Notes under the pieces: generated by a model
Databases searched by the model: none
What the model was told of the DNA's origin: nothing
The model's input: the letters and a program-made list of their open reading frames with translations, nothing else
Position numbers and translations under genes: made by a program
Part shown: positions 35,019-44,044 of the stretch, one piece after another
How positions within the stretch are numbered: the first letter of the stretch is position 1
How the letters are laid out: the number at the start of each line of letters is the position of its first letter
Origin: Nocardia brasiliensis NBRC 14402
GTDB lineage: Bacteria; Actinomycetota; Actinomycetes; Mycobacteriales; Mycobacteriaceae
DNA: 64,000 bases
Assembly (NCBI RefSeq): GCF_000308475.2
Contig: NZ_BAFT02000065.1
Location: 1-64,000 of the forward strand
Direction: 5' to 3'

Positions 35019-35094
35019 TGTAGGGTCTCACGCCGCGCTTCATAATCTCACGATCAACTTCGTCGCTACTTCATATATGAAGCCGGTGTGAGAC
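35019..35094. repeat. Left end of the Tn7-like element with two TnsB-type sites
   Basis: The terminal TGTAGG is followed by site L1, GTCTCAC-N5-GCTTCATA (35025-35044). Site L2, TATGAAGC-N4-GTGAGAC (35076-35094), is the same motif in inverted orientation with a spacer one base shorter. Site assignment to TnsB is inferred from position and repetition. Confidence 0.85.
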
Positions 35095-35180
35095 AACAAC
35101 ATCCGACGAAACCACCCACACGCCAACGGTGCACGTGACAAGCTCTCGCGAAGCACACAGCCGGATGACGAGGGCAGTTG

Positions 35181-35918
35181 ATGAGCGGGACCGTGGCGCG
35201 GAATTCCGCCATGATGGCTGTGCGTCGGCCGCACAAAGATCAGATAGATGAGCATCTGTGGTCCAGGGTTACCGCTGACCTTCTCGCCGGTGCGGCACCA
35301 TGGCGAACATTCCGGTGGCGCCACGGCCAGAAGCACTACTCGGGTACCTACTGGTCAGCGACGGAAGCCAGCCACGTCATCTATGAGTCGCGCCTCGAGC
35401 TGTCGCGCCTGCTAATCGCAGATTTCGATCGCTCGGTGAAACACATTGTGGCTCAGCCGTTTCTGCTAAGGGCAACAGTGGACCGGAAGTTACGGAAGCA
35501 CATTCCCGACTATCTGCTGCTCACCGACGACGGCCCAGTCGTGGTCGACGTAAAGCCTCGTGCGCGAATGGCGCGGCCAGCCGTTCAGTCGACATTCGCA
35601 TGGACGCGAGAGCTGGTCGAGTCTGTGGGATGGCGTTACGAGGTGGCCAACGAAGCCGCTCCCGTCATGGTGGAGAACGTCCGATTTCTGGCTGGTTACC
35701 GACGCCCGTGGCTGTTTGCGCCAGCGCTGCTGGCCGAGTTGCGGAACGGCATTGTTGACAACGTTCCGTTCAGAGAAGCGTGCTCGATGGTGACCAGTTG
35801 GCCTGCGCCGCTGGTGCGTTCGGCAATTCTGCACTTGATGTGGGTCCAGCACTTCGGCGTAGATGTCACCCAGCCACTCAACTCTCAGATGGTTCTAGTC
35901 AGGAGAGAAGGAACATGA
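35181..35918 (+). CDS. tnsA: Transposon endonuclease TnsA
   Basis: 245-aa homologue of Tn7 TnsA, the restriction-endonuclease-fold protein that cuts the 5' strands at the transposon ends so that movement is cut-and-paste. The catalytic series is visible: Glu in IYESRLELSRLL (near residue 70), Asp in KHIPDYLLLTDDG and the Asp-x-Lys of VVVDVKPR. The ATG at 35181 has GAGGG upstream; a TTG directly before it is the alternative. The last 4 nt overlap the tnsB start. The unusually positioned C-terminal half (FLAGYRRPW...REACSMV) would be the TnsC-contacting part. Confidence 0.9.
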   Translation: MSGTVARNSAMMAVRRPHKDQIDEHLWSRVTADLLAGAAPWRTFRWRHGQKHYSGTYWSATEASHVIYESRLELSRLLIADFDRSVKHIVAQPFLLRATVDRKLRKHIPDYLLLTDDGPVVVDVKPRARMARPAVQSTFAWTRELVESVGWRYEVANEAAPVMVENVRFLAGYRRPWLFAPALLAELRNGIVDNVPFREACSMVTSWPAPLVRSAILHLMWVQHFGVDVTQPLNSQMVLVRREGT

Positions 35919-38083
35919 CGGGCATCGGTGTTCGGATCGGGGTCGGCACTCGTTTCATCTATGACGGAGAAGCAGGAGAGATCGTTGAAATGGCCACGGT
36001 CGCAGCGCAACCGATGGTGACGATACGACTGGACCGCACGCAAGCGATCGTTCGTGTCTCGGTTCGCGAGCTACTTGATTCAGGTCTTGCCCACCTTCTG
36101 CCCGACAGCCCTGTCGCAACGATCAACGGGTCAGAAGACGCTGCGGCAGTACGGCTATCGATGCTATCGGAGGTCGATCGCGCGAGCGTTGCGGACCGGG
36201 CCGCGCACGTTCGTGAGGTTTTGACGGGCTTCCAGTCAGGATCGGCCGAGTTGGGGGCACCCGGCGAACCGAGGCCCGAGTTCGATCCCCAATCGTCTCT
36301 GACCAGTAGATACAAGGCGAAAGCCGCTCAATTGGGAGTGACTGCCCGGACAATCCAGCAATGGGTGTCGGTTTACCGAGCCGACGGTGAAGCTGGACTG
36401 ATTCCGCAAGTGAATGCTGGTCGCAAAGCTGTTCGGACCTCCGTTGACCAGCGATGGATAGACACGGCGTCGGAAGTAATGGCGGAACATGCCAATCAGT
36501 CGAAACCATCGCGGACGATGGTAATCGAACGGACAAACGCACGGGTGATCGGACGTTTCGGACCCGGCATAGTTGAGCAGCCTTCGCGAGCGACAGCGTT
36601 TCGCGTGCTGGAAGAGTTGGAACGTAGAAGCCCGGTGTTCCGGTTGAGCGCGAAGCGGAATCGCGACATAGCTGGGAGGCCTGGCGGCGTTTACGGACGA
36701 CTCCGACCTACGCGACCAGGCGAGTACTTGTTGATGGACACGACGCGGCTAGACGTTTTCGCGTTAGATCCAGTGACGTTGCGGTGGTTGCAAGCCGAGC
36801 TAACAGTCGCTATGGACTGGTACACGCGCTGCATAGTCGGCATCCGAATCACACCAGTATCAACGAAATCGGTGGATGCGGCCGCGACCTTGTATCAGTC
36901 GTTCCGACCCCGACCTGCCGGCAAAGACTGGCCGAAGCACGCAGCATGGCCTGAGCACGGCATACCCCGGTCGCTGCTCGTCGATATAGAAGCTGTAGAC
37001 GGTCCGATAAAGAGCGCGGCAAACCCCGCGATCGTGCCTGAAACGATCGTGATCGATCACGGCAAGATCTACATCTCTGAGCATCTGACCAGTGTGTGCC
37101 AGCAGATGGGTATTTCGATCCAGCCTGCGCGGCTCCGAACAGGCCGTGACAAAGGCCCGGTCGAGCGGTTCTTCCGAACGATTCGAGAGGACTTACTCCA
37201 AGCCTTGCCGGGCTACAAGGGCCCAGACATTCATTCCCGCGGGTTGGCCCCTGAATCGGAGGCGTTCTTCTACCTCGACGAGTTGGAGGAGATCATCCGT
37301 GAATGGATTGCCGTGGTCTACCATCATCGTCCGCACGACGGATTGATCGACCCACGCGTCCCAGGTTTGAGGATGTCGCCCGCAGCAATGTTCGAGCACG
37401 GTCTGGCGCGTGCCGGCTACATCGAAGCGCCGCGTGACCCCGACTTGGCCTATGACTTCCTGAAAGTCGTGTGGCGCACCATTCAGCACTACGGTGTCGA
37501 GTTCGGTGGGCGCCGCTACAACGGTTCTGCATTGGACCCGTACCGCAACACCACCAGCCCGTATGGGGGGAAACACAAGGGCGCCTGGCCGATCCACTAC
37601 GACCCCGACGACATTACACGCGCCTACTTCCGCGATCTCGAAACCCGCAAATGGCACGTACTGCGCTGGGAGCACGCCCCGGTATCGGAGATGCCCTTCA
37701 GCGAAGACGCGCTGAAGTTCGCCCGGCACCTAGCGGCGGCGAAATATACCTTCCCTGACGATCGCTTGGCTGTCGCGGACCTGCTGCAACGGTGGAATCT
37801 CGGGCTCGGGTCGTCGGTTGTCGAACGTCGAATGGCACTGCGATTGTCCCGAGATGCCGCCATGATCGACGCCGCGCTGCCTGAGACCGAAGTGATAGCC
37901 CTGCCGTCGGTGGCGAAAGTCATTGGTCTCAACGCAGAAACCGTCGATCTCGAGGAGGCTGAACCGGAGGTGGTGGAACTGGATCCTGAGGGCGGAGATG
38001 ACGACATTGAGGACGACGGCGACGAGGGGTCCGACGATTTCAACGACAACGATTTCTACGCCGATGCACTGGACGACGTGTGA
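35915..38083 (+). CDS. tnsB: Mu/Tn7-family DDE transposase TnsB
   Basis: 722-aa transposase that binds the end repeats and carries out 3' strand cleavage and joining. N-terminal helix-turn-helix domains (AQLGVTARTIQQWVSVYRADGEAGL) are followed by the rve/DDE core. The first Asp lies in YLLMDTTRLDVFAL, the second in IVIDHGKIYISEHL and the Glu in RDKGPVERFFRTI. A Mu-transposase-like C-terminal beta-barrel and an acidic tail rich in Asp/Glu (residues ~690-722) complete it. ATG 35915 has AGGAGAGAAGGA upstream; the frame is open to 35780 inside tnsA, but that part is not expected to be used. Confidence 0.94.
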   Translation: MTGIGVRIGVGTRFIYDGEAGEIVEMATVAAQPMVTIRLDRTQAIVRVSVRELLDSGLAHLLPDSPVATINGSEDAAAVRLSMLSEVDRASVADRAAHVREVLTGFQSGSAELGAPGEPRPEFDPQSSLTSRYKAKAAQLGVTARTIQQWVSVYRADGEAGLIPQVNAGRKAVRTSVDQRWIDTASEVMAEHANQSKPSRTMVIERTNARVIGRFGPGIVEQPSRATAFRVLEELERRSPVFRLSAKRNRDIAGRPGGVYGRLRPTRPGEYLLMDTTRLDVFALDPVTLRWLQAELTVAMDWYTRCIVGIRITPVSTKSVDAAATLYQSFRPRPAGKDWPKHAAWPEHGIPRSLLVDIEAVDGPIKSAANPAIVPETIVIDHGKIYISEHLTSVCQQMGISIQPARLRTGRDKGPVERFFRTIREDLLQALPGYKGPDIHSRGLAPESEAFFYLDELEEIIREWIAVVYHHRPHDGLIDPRVPGLRMSPAAMFEHGLARAGYIEAPRDPDLAYDFLKVVWRTIQHYGVEFGGRRYNGSALDPYRNTTSPYGGKHKGAWPIHYDPDDITRAYFRDLETRKWHVLRWEHAPVSEMPFSEDALKFARHLAAAKYTFPDDRLAVADLLQRWNLGLGSSVVERRMALRLSRDAAMIDAALPETEVIALPSVAKVIGLNAETVDLEEAEPEVVELDPEGGDDDIEDDGDEGSDDFNDNDFYADALDDV

Positions 38084-39198
38084 CTACATCTGATGAGACC
38101 CCAACTGAAGCCCAGTTGGACAACCTCACGCTGGCACGGAAAGAGGGCTGGCGCAGCTTCGTCGATACCCCGGACCGAGTCCCGCCGGAACCCTTGACCC
38201 GCCGCGCAATGAAGGCACTAGGGGAAGACGCGTTCGAGGACTACAACCGACAGCGCCGGATATGGCACGCCAACCTCGGACCGATCAAGACGCCGCAGCT
38301 GGCGGAGCTGCACGAAGACCTGTGGGACATCGTCGACAGCAACCTCCAGCACGGCGACAAGGCCAAGGGTGCCGTCGCGATCGATGCCTTTCCCGGACTC
38401 GGCAAAACCACGTCGGTACTGGCATTCGCGAGGGAGTACCACCGACGCGAAATCAGAGGCGCAGGATCGAAAACCCTTGCCGGACACGAGCGTTGGCCAG
38501 TCTGCCGGGTGGGGCTGACTGGAAACACTGGAATGCGTGACTTCAACCGGGCGATGTTGTCATTCTTCGCCCACCCAGGTGACTCTCGTGGCACCGCAGC
38601 TCAATTCGCAGATCGCGCGATGGATTGTGTCCTGGCCTGCGAGACGCGCATCCTGATCGTCGACGACCTGCACTTTCTCCGGTGGCGAAACTCCTCTGGA
38701 GTGGAGATCAGCAACCACTTCAAATACATCGCCAATGAGTTCCCGGTTACGTTGATCTTCGTCGGAGTCGGCCTCGCGGCTCGTGGGCTCTTCTCCGAAG
38801 GGTCGTCCTACGACGACGCAGTACTCGCCCAGACAGGGCGCCGCACAACGAAACTGGACACCCGGGCGTTCACCATCGACACCACCGAAGGCCGACGCGA
38901 ATGGCGCCGAATGCTGCTGGCCATCGAAAAGCGAATCGTGCTTGCGGACAAGCATCCCGGCATGCTCGCTGATGACCTGTCCGACTATCTTTTTGCCCGC
39001 TCCACTGGGCATATTGGCTCGCTGATGACCTTGATCAACCGAGGCTGCCAACGCGCTATACGCAGCGGCGTCGAACGTCTCGATCGTGTGCTGATGGATC
39101 GGGTGAAGAACGACAATGCGTCGGAGCAGGCCCGTAAAGAACTCGACATGGCATTCAGCTCCGGTCGGCTCACCACCCGAGTCGCCACCGACAGATGA
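38080..39198 (+). CDS. tnsC: Transposition regulator ATPase TnsC/TniB
   Basis: 372-aa AAA+ ATPase linking target selection to the transposase. Walker A is AIDAFPGLGKTTSVLAF (near residue 103), Walker B is RILIVDDLHFLRW and a sensor-type region is VTLIFVGVGL. GTG 38080 overlaps the tnsB stop by 4 nt, and the stop overlaps the tniQ start by 4 nt. The size and motif order fit TniB/TnsC of Tn5053- and Tn7-like elements. It would polymerise on target DNA and recruit TnsAB. Confidence 0.92.
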   Translation: MTTSDETPTEAQLDNLTLARKEGWRSFVDTPDRVPPEPLTRRAMKALGEDAFEDYNRQRRIWHANLGPIKTPQLAELHEDLWDIVDSNLQHGDKAKGAVAIDAFPGLGKTTSVLAFAREYHRREIRGAGSKTLAGHERWPVCRVGLTGNTGMRDFNRAMLSFFAHPGDSRGTAAQFADRAMDCVLACETRILIVDDLHFLRWRNSSGVEISNHFKYIANEFPVTLIFVGVGLAARGLFSEGSSYDDAVLAQTGRRTTKLDTRAFTIDTTEGRREWRRMLLAIEKRIVLADKHPGMLADDLSDYLFARSTGHIGSLMTLINRGCQRAIRSGVERLDRVLMDRVKNDNASEQARKELDMAFSSGRLTTRVATDR

Positions 39199-41816
39199 TC
39201 GAGATCCGCACGCTGCCGATCCACATTGCACCGATACCCGGCGAAGCGCTCGATTCCTGGCTAGAGGCCCTCGCATCTCGATTCGACACCACGCTGGCCG
39301 ACCTTCTGATCGCGATCGGTCTCGCGCGGCCGGACACCTCGCAACGATCGGGATGGGTCATACAGCTCGATCCTGATGAAACGACGGGGATCCGCACAGC
39401 GACAGGCATTGATTCCGATGTGCTCGACGCCATGACCCTCGCGAAATTCGACGGTGCCGCACTGCGACTCGATACCGCGAATCGCGCCGTCCACCGCGCA
39501 TTCCCTTGGGGTCGTGGACGGGGCTCCCGATACTGCCCGGACTGCCTCGGCTTTAGTGGCGGCCGATGGCAACTCACATGGCGTCTGGGCTGGTCATTTG
39601 CTTGTTTGGACCACCGCTGCCTGCTTGCTGATGCCTGCCCTGAATGCGGTGGAGTTCCCCGTCGCCGTCCCCACCCGGGTGATCAGATCCCGCGGCCGGG
39701 TCGTTGCGCAAATCCTGCCAGCGACGCGCTAGGCAGAGGGGCGGCCCGCTGTGGTGCCGACTTGACCACCACGGCAGTCACTCGGTTCCGTGAGAACCAC
39801 CCCGTTCTGGAAGCACAACGAATCGTCAACGCCGTCATCGACTCCCGCACAGCAGCATTCGGGGTCTACGGTATCGCCCCACACCCACGTGTATCCGTGC
39901 TGGCCGACATCCGTGCTGTGGCGGGGCGCATACTCGGCTACGCAACCGATGACCAGCTTGCGCGTGTAGTCCCACAGGATCTACTCGCCGCTCATCAGGA
40001 TGCTGCCGCGAAATCCATTGTCCGATCAGGGCCGTCATATCCAGAGAGCCGTCCTGGGCTCGCCGCACCAGCCCAAGCCGCAATAGCCGCGACTGGTGTG
40101 ACTGCGGCCATGACAATTCTCTCGACCCCTGACATCGCCGCAGCTGGACAGGCGATGCGCTGGCTTGTCACCAGTGCTCGCGACAGCGGCCTTGCCGTCA
40201 GCGCGACGAACATCGGATGGGGCAGTCGCACGAGCCCCACCCTGACCGCAGTACAGTTGGCGGCCCTCGCCCCGCTGTTGGATCTCAGCGATCAATTGCG
40301 CTACCGCACAGGCGCAGCGATGCCCCAGCGCCCGCCCAAAAGGTCCGCACGTGTCGATCGGCTCGTCCACAGGATACCGGCCACACTGTGGCCGGCGTGG
40401 TCGCTGCGATTCGCGATACCTCAGTGCCACCGACGAACCCTTCAGTCGTGTCTGTCGGCAGCGATTCTGCTTGTCGGCACCCGTCTACGGCTGCCAGAGG
40501 CAGCGGAGTACTTTGGTGGCCAGATTGACGGGCCCACCCTGTCGCGCGTACTGCAACTATTGGCGAACCATGCCGAGTGGATTGATATTCGCGCGGCACT
40601 CACACGGATATCTGATCATCTCGCCGACATAGAAGTCCCGATCGACTACCAGCGGCGTCGGAAGATCGACTACACAGACCTGCTACCCGACCACATCTGG
40701 GCGGCCGCCTGCCGCGATACCGGCACACCCGGACCGACCGCAGCACGAGCCCTGATCGCGCGCTGCTTTCTGTTCGGCCAACTCAGCGGACTACCGGCAG
40801 ATACCGCACCATCCGCACCGAGTACCAACGCTTTTCGCACCAAGACTGCCGACTTCGCTCGAACTCTCACACCCGAGTTGAGGGCAGCACTGCATGAACA
40901 TGCCGCGGAATTCCTTGCACACCCACGCATCCGCCGCGAACCCGTCATCTGGCACCCCTCAACCAGTGTCCTCAACGGGCTACGTCTGCCCGGACCTGAT
41001 CCCGACGCGGTCGACATCACCCGTCTGCATCAGCTGATCCGTCAGGAAGATCTCTCACTGGGCAAGGCTGCCGCCGCTATTGGAACCACGCTCGATACTG
41101 TCCGATATCTTTTGGAAACCAATCCTGCGCCTGCACAGCAACCTGCGACAGCTGACGAGGCACGGGCCCGAGGGCGGGCCTCGTTGGCCGCCAGACTCGC
41201 ACTCACACCGGAGCAATTCGCCGACCTCTATCAACGTCAGCGAATCAGCTTGCGAGACATCGCTGCTCGCGTCGGCGTAAGCCGCCAGGTCCTCGCAGGT
41301 CTTGCCCGCGACTATCAGATCCCGCTGCGCGAGCCTCGGCAGTTCGCGAAGATCCAAATCGACCGTGACTGGCTCTACGACCAATATGTCAACCAGCGAA
41401 GGACACTGCCCGAACTTGCCGATGAGACCGGCATGAGCATCGCCAACATGGCTCGCTGGGCCAAACACCACAACATCCCGACTCGACCGCGGGGAGGCCC
41501 CAGCCACTCCGCGAGCCTCCGGGCGAGCCGGGAGGCAGCCGCAGCGCCGATCAACCTGCAGCCAGCTCTGGCAGGAATCGGCGGCTGGGAACGGCTACGC
41601 CGTTTCGCCGCCGCCGTCGACTACCCCACACTCACGGTGGCTGGCCAAACCCTCGGAATCAACCCATTCACCCTCATTAACCAGATCAATCGACTCGAAC
41701 AAGACCTCGGTGGGCCTCTGCTCAATCGCGCCGAACGCAATCGGCCGATGACGACTACATCGCTCGGAGACGAAGTGCTGGCGGCTATCGAGGTCGCTGC
41801 CCGCGATCACCGATGA
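39195..41816 (+). CDS. tniQ: Large TniQ/TnsD target-selection protein with a C-terminal LysR-like HTH
   Basis: 873-aa protein. The N-terminal ~200 residues are TniQ: EIRTLPIHIAPIPGEALDSWLEALA, then a zinc-binding region with YCPDCLG, FACLDHRCLLADACPECGG and a CG pair. The long remainder is TnsD-like and rich in helix-turn-helix units (ISLRDIAARVGVSRQVLAGLARDYQI; TLPELADETGMSIANMARWAKHHNI). The last 75 residues (TLTVAGQTLGINPFTLINQINRLEQDLG..LLNRAERNRPMTTTSLGDEVL) look like a LysR-type winged helix. The start overlaps the tnsC stop. It is probably the sequence-specific targeting subunit, and the chromosomal junction at dnaB would be its recognised site; this last point is inference. Confidence 0.88.
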   Translation: MIEIRTLPIHIAPIPGEALDSWLEALASRFDTTLADLLIAIGLARPDTSQRSGWVIQLDPDETTGIRTATGIDSDVLDAMTLAKFDGAALRLDTANRAVHRAFPWGRGRGSRYCPDCLGFSGGRWQLTWRLGWSFACLDHRCLLADACPECGGVPRRRPHPGDQIPRPGRCANPASDALGRGAARCGADLTTTAVTRFRENHPVLEAQRIVNAVIDSRTAAFGVYGIAPHPRVSVLADIRAVAGRILGYATDDQLARVVPQDLLAAHQDAAAKSIVRSGPSYPESRPGLAAPAQAAIAATGVTAAMTILSTPDIAAAGQAMRWLVTSARDSGLAVSATNIGWGSRTSPTLTAVQLAALAPLLDLSDQLRYRTGAAMPQRPPKRSARVDRLVHRIPATLWPAWSLRFAIPQCHRRTLQSCLSAAILLVGTRLRLPEAAEYFGGQIDGPTLSRVLQLLANHAEWIDIRAALTRISDHLADIEVPIDYQRRRKIDYTDLLPDHIWAAACRDTGTPGPTAARALIARCFLFGQLSGLPADTAPSAPSTNAFRTKTADFARTLTPELRAALHEHAAEFLAHPRIRREPVIWHPSTSVLNGLRLPGPDPDAVDITRLHQLIRQEDLSLGKAAAAIGTTLDTVRYLLETNPAPAQQPATADEARARGRASLAARLALTPEQFADLYQRQRISLRDIAARVGVSRQVLAGLARDYQIPLREPRQFAKIQIDRDWLYDQYVNQRRTLPELADETGMSIANMARWAKHHNIPTRPRGGPSHSASLRASREAAAAPINLQPALAGIGGWERLRRFAAAVDYPTLTVAGQTLGINPFTLINQINRLEQDLGGPLLNRAERNRPMTTTSLGDEVLAAIEVAARDHR

Positions 41817-41941
41817 GCGGCCGTGGCGCCGAAAACGATCTCATCCCAGCTTCGCCTGTGTAGGTGTGCACTGCGGTGAACCCGCTGGCGGTCGCGGCGC
41901 GACCGCCAGCGTTGAAATCCTGCCTCTGCAACAAGACTCGG

Positions 41942-42838
41942 TCAGGCTGCGCGCAGTCCTGCAGCGTCTTTCCGGAGGTCGGCGCGACGGCGAGTCTCGC
42001 TCTTGGCACGCTCACCGCGTCGCAGTTCGTCATTCTCGACACGGATCCAGCCCTGGGTTACCAGCCACTCTTGCTGGGCACGAGCGTCGTAGGTGTTGAA
42101 GAACAACGGGATACCTTTCGCATCGGTTGCCGATGCCGCGATATCGGCCCAGGACGGACTGCGATCGTTGTGCAAGCGCCGGTGGATGCCGATGTATCTG
42201 GCCACGAGGAAGCCGATGGTATGGGCGGGTTCTTGCGAGACGTGGTCGCCGAAGAAGTGGATGTGGAAGCGCCGGCCCGGAATCAGCGAGCGCGGAGTGT
42301 GATTCGATGCGATCCATCCGGCACGCTCGAGAAGCGAGAACATGGGTTTGCGGGCCAGCCGGTATTCGGGCACGCTGCCCCAGATTTCGGTCCACCAGCT
42401 CGCGACCCTGTCGTCTTGCCACGCTTCCTGCCATGTCGGTCCCACCCGGTTGGCGATCCAATGCATGGCGATCGTCGAGGACAGCACTTCCCCCAGCGAG
42501 TCCAGGTGAGCGCGGACGGTCGACTCGATCCGTTTCATTTCTGCGATGGATTGCGCGTGGGTTTCCCGGGGGTGCGCATTGGGTGGGTTGGTCCTGGCTG
42601 CGGCGAGCGCGCCCGGGGTAGGTACCTGTCCAGCTCTGAGTAAGTCGAGCACGGTTTCGGCGACCGCATCGACGCACTCAGACAGGTTCAGCGGCTCGCG
42701 CTTGGCAAAGCCGTATCGGTCCGGGTCGACGGCCCGCGACAACCGCACGAGCGCGTCCGTGTCTCCGGCCAACTCGGTCACGGCCAGCCACGATTCGGCT
42801 GCTGGGTCGGCGCCGTCATGGCGCCCTTTCAATATCAC
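41942..42838 (-). CDS. Hypothetical cargo protein
   Basis: 298-aa protein with no motif recognised. It is helical, with acidic and basic patches. Features include a central YRLARKPMFSLLERAGWIAS segment, RRFHIHFFGDH and a very basic C-terminus (LRRGERAKSETRRRADLRKDA). GTG 42838 (VILKGRHDGADPAAES) was selected; the frame is open further upstream to 43195, but that part would overlap the repeats before the XRE gene and looks non-coding. It is divergent from the XRE gene and directly downstream of tniQ (convergent). It could be a transposon accessory or defence factor. Confidence 0.55.
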   Translation of the reverse strand: MILKGRHDGADPAAESWLAVTELAGDTDALVRLSRAVDPDRYGFAKREPLNLSECVDAVAETVLDLLRAGQVPTPGALAAARTNPPNAHPRETHAQSIAEMKRIESTVRAHLDSLGEVLSSTIAMHWIANRVGPTWQEAWQDDRVASWWTEIWGSVPEYRLARKPMFSLLERAGWIASNHTPRSLIPGRRFHIHFFGDHVSQEPAHTIGFLVARYIGIHRRLHNDRSPSWADIAASATDAKGIPLFFNTYDARAQQEWLVTQGWIRVENDELRRGERAKSETRRRADLRKDAAGLRAA

Positions 42839-42993
42839 TGTGGACAATGCTCGAGCTCCGATCTCGTGTGAAGGTGGGCGTTCACTCGGTGCGAGCAAGG
42901 CAGAGCTGCCACGCGCCGAGCTCGGGTTACACGGGCCGAGGAATGGTCCGGTCGAGAGGGCCGCACGTGGCGATCGAGTCGAGCATAGTACGA

Positions 42994-43068
42994 CGTTTAC
43001 GCATGGGATGGAAGCGCCTAGGACGATTACGCTCTGGATCATTACGCGCGGGACGTTTTTGCTTGGCT
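42994..43068. repeat. Degenerate 15-bp direct repeats upstream of the XRE gene
   Basis: Five consecutive 15-bp blocks share the pattern CGNTTACGCNNNGGA. They begin at 42994 (CGTTTACGCATGGGA), 43009, 43024 (CGATTACGCTCTGGA), 43039 (TCATTACGCGCGGGA) and 43054. The 43009 and 43054 copies are weak. They fill the region directly before the XRE start and could be its operator. Confidence 0.5.
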
Positions 43069-43072
43069 CGAT

Positions 43073-43333
43073 ATGTCCAGCCCAGGCAAGCCCCCGCTCA
43101 ATCCGACCGCTGCGGCGTTCGGAGCGCGGGTGCGTGCGCGGCGCGCTGAGCTGGGGTGGAGCCAGGAGGTGGCCGCCCATGCGTGCGGGGTCCATTGGAC
43201 CTATCTAGGCCAGGTCGAGCGTGGCCGGCGCAGCCCGCGGGTGGAGAACATCGTGAAGTTCGCCACCGGGCTGGGGACGACGCCAGGAAGACTCATGGAC
43301 GGCCTGCCTGTGCCGTCGGCCGACGCAAACTGA
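43073..43333 (+). CDS. XRE-family helix-turn-helix regulator
   Basis: 86-aa DNA-binding protein that is essentially one Cro/CI-type domain: GARVRARRAELGWSQEVAAHACGVHWTYLGQVERGRRSPRVENIVKFATGLGTTPGRLM. The ATG at 43073 starts a short leader before the domain. It is divergent from the hypothetical gene at 41942-42838, with 15-bp repeats in the intergenic region. It probably controls cargo genes, perhaps repressing them after entry into a new host. Confidence 0.85.
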   Translation: MSSPGKPPLNPTAAAFGARVRARRAELGWSQEVAAHACGVHWTYLGQVERGRRSPRVENIVKFATGLGTTPGRLMDGLPVPSADAN

Positions 43334-43519
43334 CGTCGGCGTCTTCTCTCCGACCCACCTGGCAACGTACCGATACCCAAACTGGTCGACTAACACGTAG
43401 ATGTCTGTGCGTTTGGTGATGCACCGACCGAGACTGACTCGTGTCGAGAGAACGCTAGCTACCACCTGCAGGTTGCGAGACTATAGAAGTGTCGAACACA
43501 GCACGAGATAGCACGAGCC

Positions 43520-44044
43520 ATGGTTCTTCCTGATTTGGTAGCAGGGGCAGAGGGTTACTCTGTCCTGCCGCCCGGCCGCTGGACCTGCACAAGGGACGAA
43601 TTCAGGCAGCAGTTCGTCAACAACCTGCCGGACTCCACTCGCCGTAAACAGCTAACCGAGGACTTGGACGAATATCGGCGGCAGCAGCAAGCGTGTGGGC
43701 TTGTCGTGATGAGCTACTGGATAGACGGAAGCTTCGCTACTGCAAAGCTAAATCCGGGCGATATAGACATCACCGCCATCGTGGATGGCTCAGCATCTCA
43801 GTTCACGCCCGCAGCACGCGACTGGCTGAACCCCGGTCCTAGGTGGAAATCGCTGGCTCATCCGAATGTCGGCCGTACTCTGCTTGTGGACGGGTACTCC
43901 GTCGTTAAACTCCCTGATCAACACCCCGAAGCATGGGTGTACCACATGCTACGTGGCAAGTGGGATGACTTCTGGCAACGATGCAGGGCAACCGGTGAAG
44001 CGACAAGCAAGGGGTACGTGGAGGTGATGCCGTGGTGGACATAG
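43520..44044 (+). CDS. Nucleotidyltransferase-like protein (DUF6932-type)
   Basis: 174 aa. The central motif YWIDGSFATAKLNPGDIDITAIV matches the hG[GS]x(n)DhDh pattern of the polymerase-beta-type nucleotidyltransferase fold (Gly-Ser near residue 69 and the DxD about 11 residues later). Related small proteins function as MNT-type antitoxins or AbiE-like factors. The start is ATG 43520. Its end overlaps the next gene by 13 nt, so the two form a module. The start lies 186 nt after the XRE gene. A role as toxin, antitoxin or defence factor is an inference from fold and context. Confidence 0.7.
   Translation: MVLPDLVAGAEGYSVLPPGRWTCTRDEFRQQFVNNLPDSTRRKQLTEDLDEYRRQQQACGLVVMSYWIDGSFATAKLNPGDIDITAIVDGSASQFTPAARDWLNPGPRWKSLAHPNVGRTLLVDGYSVVKLPDQHPEAWVYHMLRGKWDDFWQRCRATGEATSKGYVEVMPWWT

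Noticed and set aside
35019..41816. CRISPR-associated transposon (CAST)
   Set aside because: No cas12k, cas6/7/8 or repeat-spacer array is visible in the element; targeting is better explained by the large TniQ.
42838..43195. N-terminal extension of the hypothetical cargo gene up to 43195
   Set aside because: The extension would cover the 15-bp repeats and XRE start region and has the composition of non-coding sequence.
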